This document shows, piece by piece, positions 17,955 to 28,559 of a stretch of 38,105 bases of DNA (its first letter is position 1; each line of letters starts with the position of its first letter). This DNA comes from Anaerolineae bacterium (GTDB lineage: Bacteria; Chloroflexota; Anaerolineae; B4-G1; DUEL01): positions 1 through 38,105 of the forward strand of contig JANXAH010000144.1 of assembly GCA_025062415.1 (NCBI GenBank). Direction: 5' to 3'. The position numbers were made by a program, and so were the translations under genes. The notes beneath the pieces were generated by a model that saw nothing but the letters and a program-made list of their open reading frames with translations, did no database searches and had not been told where the DNA came from.

Positions 17955-18663
17955 AACGGCGTTCCCTTCGGGCGTATTCGGTCAGGGCTTTGTAGTACTC
18001 GTCTTTGTCAAAATCGGGCCAGTAGACGGGGGTCACGTAATACTCCGCATAGGCTCCCTGCCAGATAAGAAAATTGCTCACGCGCATTTCCCCACTGGTG
18101 CGGATAATCAGGTCCGGGTCTGGCAGGCCCGCGGTATAGAGATACCGGGCAATAAGGGCCTCGTCCACTTGTTCGGCGGAGATGCCGTCCTGGATAATGC
18201 GCCGAACGGCGTCCACGATTTCTGCCCGCCCTCCGTAGTTGAAAGCGACGTTCAGAATCAGCCGCTGATTGTTGCGGGTCAGGTCCAGGGCATATCGGAT
18301 TTTCTCCTGCAGCCGCTCTGGCACCCGCTCCATCCGACCAATATGGCGAATCTGCACGCCCTCTCGGTGGAGTTCGGGAAGTTCCTGATCTATCATTCGC
18401 TCCATAATGTTCATCAGGCCTTCCACTTCTTCCCGTGGGCGCTCCCAGTTTTCCGTGGAGAACGCGTAGATGGTGAGAATACGGATGCCGAACTCCACCG
18501 TAGCGCGTAAGATTCGGCGCAGGTTCTCCGTGCCGGCCTGGTGCCCAGCGATGCGGGGAAGCCCGCGTGCCTGCGCCCAGCGTCCATTCCCGTCCATAAT
18601 GATGCCAACGTGGACAGGGACTTTTGGCAAAGGAGGGTAGGTTTTTTCTTCCGATTGACTCAT
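17935..18663 (-). CDS. uppS: Isoprenyl (undecaprenyl) diphosphate synthase
   Basis: [68 protein letters not shown]. Confidence 0.96.
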   Translation of the reverse strand: MSQSEEKTYPPLPKVPVHVGIIMDGNGRWAQARGLPRIAGHQAGTENLRRILRATVEFGIRILTIYAFSTENWERPREEVEGLMNIMERMIDQELPELHREGVQIRHIGRMERVPERLQEKIRYALDLTRNNQRLILNVAFNYGGRAEIVDAVRRIIQDGISAEQVDEALIARYLYTAGLPDPDLIIRTSGEMRVSNFLIWQGAYAEYYVTPVYWPDFDKDEYYKALTEYARRERRFGRVPG

Positions 18664-18749
18664 ACCGGATTTTCCCGCTCCTTCTTGAAAAGGGCCTCAG
18701 CCTTGGGAAGGAGGAGATGGGGACAGTAGCCACTCCAGCAATCCAGGGC

Positions 18750-18914
18750 GTTCATTTGGTAAATGAACTCTCGTAACAGCGTTTCGCTGTCGCAGCAAAA
18801 CGATCTCCTCCAGGAAACCAGCAGGCTCGGAGAGCCCAGGGGTTTTTTCAGGTTGAAGCGTCGGGGTCACGTGCTCAGCAAACCGATGCTCCCGATGGGG
18901 TAGATTGCGGAGCA
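18750..18914 (-). other. Structured 5' leader upstream of uppS
   Basis: Perfect hairpins GTTCATTT-GGT-AAATGAAC (18750-18768), ACAGCG-TTT-CGCTGT (18776-18790), GGCTC-GGA-GAGCC (18824-18836) between promoter and ATG 18663. Confidence 0.45.
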
Positions 18915-18920
18915 AAACAA

Positions 18921-18948
18921 ATTATACCATCATTCTGATTTTTGGCAA
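18921..18948 (-). promoter_or_regulatory. Sigma70-type promoter driving uppS-cdsA direction
   Basis: On minus strand TTGCCA-16 nt-TATAAT. Confidence 0.7.
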
Positions 18949-18995
18949 AAGAGGAGAACTGCCGAGGGAACGGACAGATAGAGGGTTTCCACCAA

Positions 18996-19553
18996 TCAGA
19001 CTTCCATGACTTCTTTGATCTTCCGCTCGCCGATTTCATCCGCTCGGGCGATGTATTTGTCGGTCAGTTCCTGGAGTTCATCTCGCCCCCGGAAGAACTC
19101 GTCTTCGGAAATCATCTTTTCTTTTTCAAATTCCCGCATATCGTCCAGTGCCTCCCGACGGATGTTCCGCAGGGCGACTTTTGCTTCCTCCACCCGTCGG
19201 CTGACGAGGCGAGCCAGTTCGTTGCGCCGTTCCTCCGTCAGGGGCGGGATGACCAGTCGGATAATCCGACCGTCATTGGAAGGGGTCAGGCCCAGGTCCG
19301 ATTTCTGGATGGCGCGCTCTATATCTCCCAGGGAGGACGGGTCGTAGGGCCGGATGGTCAGCAGTTGGGGCTCCGGCGCGCTGATAACGGCCAGTTGGTT
19401 GAGCGGGGTGGGGATGCCGTAGTAGTCCACCATCACCCGTTCCACCAGCGCGGGGCTGGCACGACCAGTGCGAATACCCTTCAGGTCGGCCTCCAGGACT
19501 TCCAGGGTTTTCTTCATCCGGTTTTCGGTTTCGCGCAGGAGATCCCGTATCAC
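18996..19553 (-). CDS. frr: Ribosome recycling factor
   Basis: TENRMKKTLEVLEADLKGIRTGRASPALVERVMVDYYG; VKVALRNIRREA-type core. Confidence 0.97.
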   Translation of the reverse strand: MIRDLLRETENRMKKTLEVLEADLKGIRTGRASPALVERVMVDYYGIPTPLNQLAVISAPEPQLLTIRPYDPSSLGDIERAIQKSDLGLTPSNDGRIIRLVIPPLTEERRNELARLVSRRVEEAKVALRNIRREALDDMREFEKEKMISEDEFFRGRDELQELTDKYIARADEIGERKIKEVMEV

Positions 19554-19567
19554 GTTTCACCTCCAGC

Positions 19568-19631
19568 CAGGAAAAAAACGTTCTCCCTGCAGGGCGGTTC
19601 TTGCGGCGGTTCGCCGCCGCAAGAACCGCCC
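19568..19631 (-). terminator. 18-bp perfect stem with TTCG loop followed on minus strand by a T tract, between pyrH and frr
   Basis: GGGCGGTTCTTGCGGCGG-TTCG-CCGCCGCAAGAACCGCCC (19592-19631); minus strand continues to CGTTTTTTTCC. Confidence 0.7.
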
Positions 19632-19651
19632 CCACCGACGTGGGGGGATTC

Positions 19652-20374
<723 letters not shown>

Positions 20375-20434
20375 CTATCCAGGAAGCAGGATACAGCGAT
20401 GCGCCGCCAATCCCGGCGGCGCATCGTTGGTTCT

Positions 20435-21034
20435 CTACATCCCCTCGCCCAATTCGTACCGGACGAAACGCCGGACGACGATGTTCTCCCCCAGGAGCGC
20501 CGTGTGCTCCTTCAGAATTTGCTCCACCGTCCGTTCCTCGTCCTTCACGAAGGGCTGTTCTAACAGGCACACCGACTGGTAGAATTTCTCCAGTTTTCCC
20601 TGAACGATTCGGTCCACCACGTGCTCAGGCTTCCCTTCCTCCAGGGCCTGGGCGCGGTAGATGCGCCGCTCTTCTTCCACAACCTCCGCGGGCACGTGGT
20701 TGCGGGAGAGATAGCGCGGGGCCGCAAAGGCGATGTGGAGGGCCAGGTCGTGGGCCAGCCGTCGGAACTCCTCCGTGCGGGCGACAAAGTCTGTCTCGCA
20801 GTTGAGTTCCAGAATGACGCCCACCCGGTTTCCCGTATGGACGTAGGCCTCAATTACGCCTTCCTTCGCCAGCCGGTCCATCTTCTTGGCCGCCTCGGCC
20901 AATCCTTTCTCGCGCAGATACGCGACGGCTGCCTCAAAATCCCCTCCGGTGGCCTCCAGGGCTTTCCGGCAATCCAGGACGCCCGCACCAGTGGCCTCCC
21001 GCAGTTCTTTCACCATCGCCGTTGTGATTTCCAC
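20435..21034 (-). CDS. tsf: Elongation factor Ts
   Basis: [55 protein letters not shown]. Confidence 0.97.
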   Translation of the reverse strand: MEITTAMVKELREATGAGVLDCRKALEATGGDFEAAVAYLREKGLAEAAKKMDRLAKEGVIEAYVHTGNRVGVILELNCETDFVARTEEFRRLAHDLALHIAFAAPRYLSRNHVPAEVVEEERRIYRAQALEEGKPEHVVDRIVQGKLEKFYQSVCLLEQPFVKDEERTVEQILKEHTALLGENIVVRRFVRYELGEGM

Positions 21035-21113
21035 GGTTCTCCTCCAGTCCTGCCAGAATTCGGGTTTTCAGAGTGCAGGAGTGCGGCGGCCTCGGAGCCT
21101 TCGCAAACCGCTG

Positions 21114-21986
21114 CTACTCCTCCTCGTCTTCAAATTCAAAGTCGGCTTCTTCTTCAAACTCCTCTTCCTCAAACTCCGGCCCGAAATAGGTCTCCTCTTC
21201 CTCCGCCTCTGCCATCTCCAGTTGGCGCATCCGGGCCAGCGTCTCTGCGCTCAGATACCTCTGGTCCTCCTCCGGGATGATTTCCTCCACTGCGTACTCC
21301 TTGCGGAGGGCCAGGCCTTCCAGCACCGCGTCGGCGATCAGGCCCGTGATGAGGCGGATGGACCGGATCGCGTCGTCGTTGCCCGGGATGACATAGTCTA
21401 TCGGGTCCGGATCGCAGTTGGTGTCCACCAGGCCGATGACGGGGATATCCAGAATATTGGCCTCTTTGACCGCTGTGGCCTCTCTCCGGACATCCACGAC
21501 ATACAGGAGGTCCGGCAGCCGTTGCATCTGCTTAATCCCGCTGAGCCGGGCGTTCAGCCGCTCTATTTCCCGCTGGAGTTGAAGGGCTTCCCGTTTGGGC
21601 AGGCGCTCAAAATCGCCCCGATCCCGGCGGGCCTCCAGGTCCAGCAGGTAGTCAATCCGCTTGCGAATGGTGCGGAAGTTGGTGAGCGTGCCGCCCAGCC
21701 AGCGCTGATGGACGTAGGGCATTCCACAGCGCTGGGCCTCCTGAGCGATGACCTCCTGAGCCTGCTGTTTGGTCCCCACAAAGAGGATGATGCCGCCCTC
21801 TGCGACCTTCTGCCGGACGACCCCGACGGCGGTCTCCAGGGCCTGGAGCGTCTGTTGCAGGTCAATAATGTGGACTCCGTTGCGCTCCGTGAAAATGTAG
21901 GGGCGCATTTTCGGGTTCCAGCGCCGGACCCGATGGCCGAAGTGCACGCCCGTTTCCAGGAGCGCGCGCATCGTGGTGACTGCCAT
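21114..21986 (-). CDS. rpsB: 30S ribosomal protein S2 with acidic C-terminal tail
   Basis: [55 protein letters not shown]. Confidence 0.97.
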   Translation of the reverse strand: MAVTTMRALLETGVHFGHRVRRWNPKMRPYIFTERNGVHIIDLQQTLQALETAVGVVRQKVAEGGIILFVGTKQQAQEVIAQEAQRCGMPYVHQRWLGGTLTNFRTIRKRIDYLLDLEARRDRGDFERLPKREALQLQREIERLNARLSGIKQMQRLPDLLYVVDVRREATAVKEANILDIPVIGLVDTNCDPDPIDYVIPGNDDAIRSIRLITGLIADAVLEGLALRKEYAVEEIIPEEDQRYLSAETLARMRQLEMAEAEEEETYFGPEFEEEEFEEEADFEFEDEEE

Positions 21987-22109
21987 TTCGTTTGCCTCCT
22001 TTCTCTGTTTTCTCCTCCGCCTCCATCATCCCGTCCGGGGACCGGGGGACTCCCGGCACAGCCCTTCCGGTCCGGAGGCGTGCGAATTGGCCCAGCCGGG
22101 CCGGGCTTG

Positions 22110-22138
22110 ATTGTACCACAGACTGAAAGATTGAGCAA
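22110..22138 (-). promoter_or_regulatory. Promoter upstream of rpsB
   Basis: Minus strand TTGCTC-17 nt-TACAAT. Confidence 0.65.
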
Positions 22139-22231
22139 GCCAGACCTTTTCCTCTTCTGGCAGCCGTGCTATACTGTAAACACGACTTTTCAGCCTCACC
22201 TGAACCAATTCCCGTTGGACGGAGGCATACG

Positions 22232-22477
22232 ATGGTGGACCCCGAACTGCTGGCCATTCTGCGCTGCCCCTACTGTGTGAGCGGGGAGACCCGAAAGCCG
22301 GGGGAAGACCCGGGTCGCCTGGAACTGGTCCACGGCTGCTGGCTGGTCTGCCTGGAGCCGGACTGCGGCCGGAAGTATCCCATCCGGGATGACATTCCAG
22401 TGATGCTAATAGAGGAAGGCGAGAAGTGGATGCATGTTGCAGTGGAGGACCTGCCAGTTCCACCGCCGTCGGAGTGA
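22232..22477 (+). CDS. Trm112-like small zinc-ribbon protein
   Basis: MVDPELLAILRCPYCVSGETRKPGEDPGRLELVHGCWLVCLEPDCGRKYPIRDDIPVML. Confidence 0.85.
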   Translation: MVDPELLAILRCPYCVSGETRKPGEDPGRLELVHGCWLVCLEPDCGRKYPIRDDIPVMLIEEGEKWMHVAVEDLPVPPPSE

Positions 22478-22479
22478 AG

Positions 22480-22707
22480 ATGGGAAACCCGTGGGTCTAC
22501 ACTCTTGCTGCCCTGGGCTTTTTCTTCCTGCTGGCGGGCCTGGTGGCTCTGGCTCTGCCGGGGCCCTATGAAGGGGTCACGCTGTATACGATGGATGCTT
22601 CCCACGCAGTGCAGGCGATGGACCTGGTGGGATTGGGCCTGCTTCTGCTGGGAAGCGCGTTCGCCCTGAGCGCTGAGGTTATCTGGCGACGATGGATGTC
22701 TCGCTGA
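22480..22707 (+). CDS. Small two-helix membrane protein (75 aa), unknown
   Basis: MGNPWVYTLAALGFFFLLAGLVALAL...AMDLVGLGLLLLGSAFALSAEVIW. Confidence 0.65.
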   Translation: MGNPWVYTLAALGFFFLLAGLVALALPGPYEGVTLYTMDASHAVQAMDLVGLGLLLLGSAFALSAEVIWRRWMSR

Positions 22708-23150
22708 TCCCTTCCCGACTTGGGACCTACATCCTCTGGCTGACGCTGGACCGGAGGACCGAGATAGAGGTTGGGCGGCTGGGCAAGTTTCGCTTTTCAT
22801 CGGGGGTTCTGGCTTACGTGGGGAGCGCACGGGGACCCGGCGGCCTGCGGGCCCGCCTGGCTCGCCACCTCCGCGTCCCAAGACCCCTTGTCTGGCACAT
22901 AGACGCCCTGCAGACCGCAACACGCCCCATCGGCATATGGTTCGCCGAGGGAAAGGATAAAAAGGAATGTGCCTGGGCAACGGCCCTGGCAAGTCTTCCC
23001 GGCGCTTCCTTCCCTGCGCTGAAATTTGGCGCCAGCGACTGCCGATGCCCAGCGCATCTTCTTCACTTCCCCACGCTGCCTGACCGCGCGGACTTTGTAC
23101 AGGCCACAGGAGAAGCCGTACAGGAGGTATTGTGCAACACCCTCTACTAA
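22692..23150 (+). CDS. DUF123 GIY-YIG-like protein
   Basis: SRLGTYILWLTLDRRTEIEVGRLGKFRFSSGVLAYVGSARGPGGLRARLARHLR...WHIDALQ. Confidence 0.82.
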   Translation: MDVSLIPSRLGTYILWLTLDRRTEIEVGRLGKFRFSSGVLAYVGSARGPGGLRARLARHLRVPRPLVWHIDALQTATRPIGIWFAEGKDKKECAWATALASLPGASFPALKFGASDCRCPAHLLHFPTLPDRADFVQATGEAVQEVLCNTLY

Positions 23151-23716
23151 CTGCCCTGCAAAAAGCCATCACCGAAAAGGACGACGCACTGGCAGAAGAA
23201 ACCGCCCTTCGGGTGGGTACGGAATTGGGGAACGATGCCCTTCCCACCCTCCGGGATTGGCAGAACTCTCCGGAGCGGGATCGGCGCTGGTGGGCAGTGC
23301 GAACACTGGCCGCAATCGGAACACCGGAGGCAGTGGGCGGCCTGATCGCTGCGCTGGAAGACCCCGATCCGGATGTCCGCGCCTGCGCAGTGGTGGGGTT
23401 GGCCTTCCTGCGTGCTGCAGAGGCGGTGGACCCCCTGGTTGCCCGCCTTTCCGATCCCTCTGCCTACGTGGCTCGTCTGGCGGCCGACGCACTGGCCCGT
23501 ATCGGGGCCCCCGCAGTTCCTGCCCTGATCGCAGCGTTGCAGGAGGGGGACACGGTCACCCGTATCGGTGCTGCCCGTGCCCTATCTGTCATCGGCCCAG
23601 AAGAGGCCGTTCCCGCCCTCTGTGCCGCGCTGGACGACCCCAGTGCACTGGTTACTTACTACGCTGAGGAGGCTTTGGACAAACTGGGCGTGGGAATGCT
23701 CCTTTTTGAGCCATAG
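23132..23716 (+). CDS. HEAT-repeat (PBS-lyase-like) protein
   Basis: Repeated motifs AVRTLAAIGTPEAVGGLIAALEDPDPDVRACAVVGLAFLRAAEAVDPLVARLSDP. Confidence 0.88.
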   Translation: MQHPLLTALQKAITEKDDALAEETALRVGTELGNDALPTLRDWQNSPERDRRWWAVRTLAAIGTPEAVGGLIAALEDPDPDVRACAVVGLAFLRAAEAVDPLVARLSDPSAYVARLAADALARIGAPAVPALIAALQEGDTVTRIGAARALSVIGPEEAVPALCAALDDPSALVTYYAEEALDKLGVGMLLFEP

Positions 23717-23724
23717 GGCCTTTT

Positions 23725-25785
23725 GTGGCTATGAAAGTGGGCTGGTTCTGGGTTCGGCTGATTCTGATAGGGGTTGTCCTGATTGCGTGGACGACGTTTC
23801 TTCTGGCCTTTCCGCTTCTCCCGGCGGTGCGAGTCGTGCTGGAAGAGGGAGATGTAGCCCCGCAGGACATCCGGGCCCCCCGGCGCATCACCTACGAGAG
23901 CGCCATTCGGACCGCTGAGCAACAGCGACAGGCCGAAGCAGCCGTCCCTCCCATCTACACCTCCCCGGATCCGAACATCGCTCGCCAGCAGCGGGAACGG
24001 GTGCGGCAGGTGGTGGATTACCTGAGTGCAGTCCGGGCCGACACCTTCGGTACACCGGCGCAGCGCCGCGCCTGGGTCCTGGCCGTCCCTGAACTTCACG
24101 ACCTTCCCCCCCAGACCGCCGATGCGCTTCTGGCCCTATCGGAGGACTCTTGGAATCGCATACAACTGGAGGTTCAGAGGGTCGTAGAGGAGAAGATGCG
24201 CCAGGGGGTACGAGAGGACACCCTGGATCAGGCCCGGCGAGAAATTTCTACCCTCGTGGGACTGGACCTTTCCCCGGAGGAGGCATCGGTCACCATTGCC
24301 CTTGCCCAGCGATTCATTGCCCCCAATTCCTTCTACGATGAGACAGCGACCCAAGAGGCCCGACGGCGGGCACGGGAATCCGTCCCACCTGTTGTCCGCA
24401 CTTTTGAGGCCAACGAAATCATCGTGCGGGAAGGGCAGCGGGTCACCGCGCTGGACCTGGAAGCCTTGCGGGAACTGGGCCTACAGCAGCCCCACACCCG
24501 CTGGTCCGATGTTGTCGCCAGCGGCATATTTGCTGTCCTGGCGGTTCTCCTCCTCGGCGTTTTCCTCCATCAGTTTCAGCCCGATGTTCTGCAGGAGAGC
24601 CGGAAGTTGCTCCTGGTCGCAATTCTCTGGGCCCTCTTCCTGCTTCTGGCCCGGCTGATGATTCCGGACCGGACTGTTCTGCGCTATCTCTTTCCGGCTC
24701 CAGCCCTGGCGATGCTGGCGACAGTCACCCTGGGCCCTTCCGTCGGCCTGATCCTGAGTTCTCTGATGGGCGGGGTGGTCGGGCTAATTGGGGAGCATTC
24801 TCTGGAACTGGGCCTCTACATGGCCGCGGGTGGGGCTGTGGCAGCGCTCTCTATGCGGCGCGCCGACCGCTTGACCAACTTTTTCTACGCCGCTCTCTTT
24901 GTGAGCGCTGCGCTGATGGGATTGACCACCGCGTTCTTGCTTCCACACGGTCAGACAAACTGGATGGAGATGGGCCTCACTTTAGCCATGGCAGGGATGA
25001 ACGGCCTGATTTCTGCCAGTTTGACCCTGGGCGGTCTGTTTTTTCTCGGTCCTCTTTTTGATCTGATGACCCCTTTCCGGCTTCTGGAACTCAGTCGCCC
25101 GGATCAGCCACTCCTGCAGCGGCTCCTGAGGGAGGCGCCTGGCACATATCACCACTCGCTGGTCGTCGCCAGTCTGGCGGAGCAGGCTGCAGAGCGTATT
25201 GGCCTGAATCCCCTGCTGGTGCGGGTCGGGGCCTACTACCACGACATTGGCAAAATCGCCCGCCCCTATTTCTTTGCAGAGAACCAGTTGGACGGGAACA
25301 ATCCGCACGATAACCTGGACCCCTACAGCAGCGCGCGAGTCATTTTGGGACATGTGCGGGACGGAGTGGAATTGGCCCGGCGATATCGGCTCCCTTCCTG
25401 GATTCGGGCCTTCATCACCGAGCACCACGGGACAAACCGCCTGAGAATCCAGTATCAGCGGGCTGTGGAGCAGGCTGGAAATCCTGATTTGGTGAACGAA
25501 GAGGAATTTCGCCACACTGGCCCCCGGCCCCGGAGCCGGGAGACCGCGCTGGTGATGCTGGCAGATCAATGTGAGGCTACAGTCCGGGCCCGTCGGCCGC
25601 GGACTCCGGAGGAACTGACACAAATTGTGGAGGAGGTCTTCCAACGAGCACTGGAGGAGGGGCAACTGGATCAATGCTCCATCACGTTGCAGGAACTGCG
25701 GGCCGTTCGGGAGTCGTTTATCTCTAACCTGAAAGGGGTTTTCCATCCCCGCCCGCTCTATCCGGAATTTCCCAGGAATCGCTGA
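23725..25785 (+). CDS. 7TM-HD family phosphohydrolase (PgpH-like, putative c-di-AMP phosphodiesterase)
   Basis: Extracytoplasmic 7TMR-HDED-like N-terminal, TM block, HD domain GTYHHSLVVASLAEQAAERIG...VGAYYHDIGKIARPYFFAENQ. Confidence 0.9.
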   Translation: MAMKVGWFWVRLILIGVVLIAWTTFLLAFPLLPAVRVVLEEGDVAPQDIRAPRRITYESAIRTAEQQRQAEAAVPPIYTSPDPNIARQQRERVRQVVDYLSAVRADTFGTPAQRRAWVLAVPELHDLPPQTADALLALSEDSWNRIQLEVQRVVEEKMRQGVREDTLDQARREISTLVGLDLSPEEASVTIALAQRFIAPNSFYDETATQEARRRARESVPPVVRTFEANEIIVREGQRVTALDLEALRELGLQQPHTRWSDVVASGIFAVLAVLLLGVFLHQFQPDVLQESRKLLLVAILWALFLLLARLMIPDRTVLRYLFPAPALAMLATVTLGPSVGLILSSLMGGVVGLIGEHSLELGLYMAAGGAVAALSMRRADRLTNFFYAALFVSAALMGLTTAFLLPHGQTNWMEMGLTLAMAGMNGLISASLTLGGLFFLGPLFDLMTPFRLLELSRPDQPLLQRLLREAPGTYHHSLVVASLAEQAAERIGLNPLLVRVGAYYHDIGKIARPYFFAENQLDGNNPHDNLDPYSSARVILGHVRDGVELARRYRLPSWIRAFITEHHGTNRLRIQYQRAVEQAGNPDLVNEEEFRHTGPRPRSRETALVMLADQCEATVRARRPRTPEELTQIVEEVFQRALEEGQLDQCSITLQELRAVRESFISNLKGVFHPRPLYPEFPRNR

Positions 25786-25826
25786 TGATTGTGGGACAAC
25801 AGGGGCACCTCAGCGTCCCTTGAGAT

Positions 25827-25863
25827 TTTTTCGCTGCGGCGGCGAAGCCGCCGCAGCGAAAAA
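25827..25863. terminator. Bidirectional intrinsic terminator, 17-bp stem
   Basis: TTTTTCGCTGCGGCGGC-GAA-GCCGCCGCAGCGAAAAA. Confidence 0.85.
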
Positions 25864-25931
25864 TGAACCTATCTGCGCTTCTGGCCAGGACGACCCCGTG
25901 AGAGCGGGGCATACCCAAGATTAACTCTGAC

Positions 25932-25959
25932 TTGCCAAAATGGGCAAAGCGGGTATAAT
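25932..25959 (+). promoter_or_regulatory. tRNA-Pro promoter
   Basis: TTGCCA-16 nt-TATAAT, 13 nt upstream of tRNA. Confidence 0.75.
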
Positions 25960-25972
25960 TAAAAGCGCCTGT

Positions 25973-26050
25973 CGGGGCGTAGCGCAGTCCGGTTAGCGCG
26001 CAGCGTTCGGGACGCTGAGGTCCGGGGTCCAAATCCCCGCGCCCCGACCA
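25973..26050 (+). tRNA. tRNA-Pro(CGG), CCA encoded
   Basis: CGGGGCG/CGCCCCG acceptor, GCGC/GCGC D-stem, CAGCG-TTCGGGA-CGCTG anticodon arm, CGGGG-TCCAAAT-CCCCG T arm, ACCA end. Confidence 0.95.
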
Positions 26051-26214
26051 GCCCAAACGGGCCAGGGGCTACCGACGCGCCGGGCACTTTTCGTTTACAG
26101 GGGCACGGCAGGGTTCGGTCTTCACCCGGGCCCGTAGCCCTTCTACATAACCGCAGTCCGAGAAGAACCTCGCCTTTTCGCTCCAGTTTGGACGCGGCTA
26201 AGGTCAATGCGCAC

Positions 26215-26242
26215 TTGACAAATCGGCCAGTTCGGTTATATT
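26215..26242 (+). promoter_or_regulatory. Promoter for the branched-chain amino-acid ABC operon
   Basis: TTGACA-16 nt-TATATT. Confidence 0.65.
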
Positions 26243-26380
26243 GTAACCAACAGCCACCATCTCTGCTCACTTCGGCCTCAGATTCTGAATCAGAAAGGGG
26301 GGATCATCGCAAAAACGAGTCGTTCTGCATCCACGTCCTGCCTCACGTATCTTTCCCAAGAATCTTGAAGGAGGAGAGCT

Positions 26381-27535
26381 ATGATGAGGAAACTCCTACT
26401 GATCGCCTTCGCTCTTATCCTTATAGTCCCCGTCCTCTCCGGCTGCAAGCGAGAGGCTGGCCCCATCAAGATCGGTGTGCAACTGCCCCTGACAGGTGAC
26501 TTCGCTTATGAGGGCCAGGGGATGCTGAAGTCCATCCAGTTGCTGGTGGACCAGACCAACGCGGCGGGTGGCATCCTGGGTCGCAAGGTGGAAATCTTTG
26601 TGGAGGACGATGCAGGTGACCCCGGCCAGTCTTCCCAGGTCGCCCAGAAACTGGTGGATGCGGGGGTGATTGCCGTCATCGGCGCATATAACTCCAGCGC
26701 AACCGAGCCCGCCTCTGTTATCTACAACGAAGCGGGCATTCTGCATATCACCCCCTCCTCCACCGCGACCCGGCTCACTGAGAAAGGCTTCAAGCGCTTC
26801 TTCCGCGTCTGCTTCCTGGACGACCGCCAGGGGCTCTTCGCGGCGAAGTTTATGAAGGAAGTGATGGGCGTCCAGAAGATCGGCATCCTGCACGACAACT
26901 CCACCTACGCCCAGGGCCTGGCGGAACACACCAAGCGGTACGCCGAGCAACTGGGGCTGACGGTGGCTTTCTATGACGCGATCAACCCGGCCGACAAGGA
27001 CTTCACTCCCATCCTGACCCGTATCGGCGGCGCCGGGCTGGACGCCGTTTACTTCACGGGTTACCACGCCCAGGGCGGCCTGCTCCTGAAACAGACGGGA
27101 GATCTGGGGCTGAAGATTCAGTGGATTATGGGGAACGCCTGCAATAACCCCGAACTCATCCAGATCGCCGGGGTGGAGAACGCGGCAGGCACCTTCGTCA
27201 CCACGGAGCCGCTGCCGAAGGACGTGAACACGCCGGAGGCCCGCAAGTACGTGGAGGACTTCAAGGCCCGCTATGGCGAGGAGCCGGCCAGCGTCTGGTG
27301 GATGATGGCCGCTGAGGCTTTCAACGTCATCCGCTACGCCATTGAACAGACCAAGTCCACCGACCCCGGCGTGCTGGCGGAGTTCCTCCACACTCAGGCC
27401 AAGAACATCCCGGGCATCACTGGCACCATCATCGGCTGGGACGAGAAGGGGGACCGCCTGGGCACCATCCACGTCGCCTACGTCATCAATGAGAAGGGTG
27501 AGTTCATCCTCTACCCGCAGCAGCCCTCTCCGTAA
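26381..27535 (+). CDS. Branched-chain amino acid-type ABC transporter substrate-binding lipoprotein
   Basis: LSGCKREAGPIKIGVQLPLTGDFAYEGQGMLKSIQLLVDQTNAAGGILGRKVEIFVEDD; RBS GGAGGAG. Confidence 0.94.
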   Translation: MMRKLLLIAFALILIVPVLSGCKREAGPIKIGVQLPLTGDFAYEGQGMLKSIQLLVDQTNAAGGILGRKVEIFVEDDAGDPGQSSQVAQKLVDAGVIAVIGAYNSSATEPASVIYNEAGILHITPSSTATRLTEKGFKRFFRVCFLDDRQGLFAAKFMKEVMGVQKIGILHDNSTYAQGLAEHTKRYAEQLGLTVAFYDAINPADKDFTPILTRIGGAGLDAVYFTGYHAQGGLLLKQTGDLGLKIQWIMGNACNNPELIQIAGVENAAGTFVTTEPLPKDVNTPEARKYVEDFKARYGEEPASVWWMMAAEAFNVIRYAIEQTKSTDPGVLAEFLHTQAKNIPGITGTIIGWDEKGDRLGTIHVAYVINEKGEFILYPQQPSP

Positions 27536-27552
27536 GGACCGGAGGTCCGGCG

Positions 27553-27595
27553 GGAGGGGAGTTCGGAGCGCTCCTCCGGACTCCCCTCCTTTGTA
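27553..27595 (+). terminator. Intercistronic attenuator between SBP and permease genes
   Basis: GGAGGGGAGTTCGGAG-CGCTC-CTCCGGACTCCCCTCC followed by TTTGTATT. Confidence 0.75.
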
Positions 27596-27643
27596 TTAAA
27601 TCCCGCCGCAACCCTCCACAGCCTGGTCCCCGAGGAGGTGTGC

Positions 27644-28549
27644 ATGCAGTTTCTTCAGCAGACGATTAACGGCATCACGATTGGCTCCTTCTATGCCTTG
27701 GTCGCCTTGGGCTACACGATGGTCTACGGTGTGCTCAAGATGATCAATTTCGCCCACGGCGGCATGTTTATGTGGGGCGCCTACATCGGGTTGACGGTCA
27801 CCACTGGCCTGGTCGCGCTTGTGGGTTACGCCAGCCCCTGGGCCCTTGTCCCAACGCTGATAGCCGTGATGGTCGCCGTCGCCGGCATCGGAGTCCTGGT
27901 GGAGCGGGTTGCCTACCGCCCCCTGCGAACGGCTGGACGGCTGGCCCCGCTCATCTCCGCCCTGGGTATGGCCTTCATCCTGGAGAGCCTGGCCCGCAAC
28001 GTCTACGGCGCCAGTTGGAAGACGTATCTGCCAGGGCTCGTACCCGGCGGCCGGGTCGCGCTTCTGGGCAATGTCCGTATCAGTGTTATGCAAGTCCTGG
28101 TCCTGTTGGTCTCCTTTCTGCTGATGGCGCTTCTTTACCTTTTTGTCTACCGAACCCGTGTCGGCACGGCGATGCGGGCTGTCGCCCAGGACCACGAAGT
28201 CTCCCGCCTGATGGGGATAGATGTGGATCGGATTATCGCAACGGTTTTCCTCATCGGCCCTGGCCTGGGCGGGATGGCCGGGCTCATCGTGGGCACTTAC
28301 TATGGGTCCTTTGACTTCACCCTGGGCTGGAGTTTTGGCCTGCGGGCCTTTATTGCGGCGATTCTGGGAGGGATCGGAAACATCCCAGGTGCTATGCTGG
28401 GCGGGATGCTGCTGGGCATTGTGGAGACTTTCGCCGCTGGCTACATCTCTCCCCAGTGGAAAGACGTTATTGCCTACGTCATTCTGATCTTCATCCTCAT
28501 TTTCCGCCCCACCGGCCTGCTGGGCGAACGGGTGGCGGAGAAACTGTAG
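27644..28549 (+). CDS. livH: Branched-chain amino acid ABC permease LivH-type
   Basis: QQTINGITIGSFYALVALGYTMVYGVLKMINFAHGGMFMWGAY. Confidence 0.95.
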   Translation: MQFLQQTINGITIGSFYALVALGYTMVYGVLKMINFAHGGMFMWGAYIGLTVTTGLVALVGYASPWALVPTLIAVMVAVAGIGVLVERVAYRPLRTAGRLAPLISALGMAFILESLARNVYGASWKTYLPGLVPGGRVALLGNVRISVMQVLVLLVSFLLMALLYLFVYRTRVGTAMRAVAQDHEVSRLMGIDVDRIIATVFLIGPGLGGMAGLIVGTYYGSFDFTLGWSFGLRAFIAAILGGIGNIPGAMLGGMLLGIVETFAAGYISPQWKDVIAYVILIFILIFRPTGLLGERVAEKL

Positions 28550-28559
28550 GAGGACAGCG

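Noticed and set aside
18697-18915. T-box or known riboswitch upstream of uppS
   Set aside because: No GGGTGG-ACCGCG-type antiterminator or other recognised consensus; kept only as an unclassified structured leader.
21114-21210. Acidic tail of S2 as unusual
   Set aside because: Asp/Glu-rich C-terminal extensions of S2 are common in several phyla.
26396-27472. 358-aa minus ORF opposite the ABC substrate-binding protein
   Set aside because: Shadow frame; the + strand lipoprotein with RBS and family motifs is clearly the gene.
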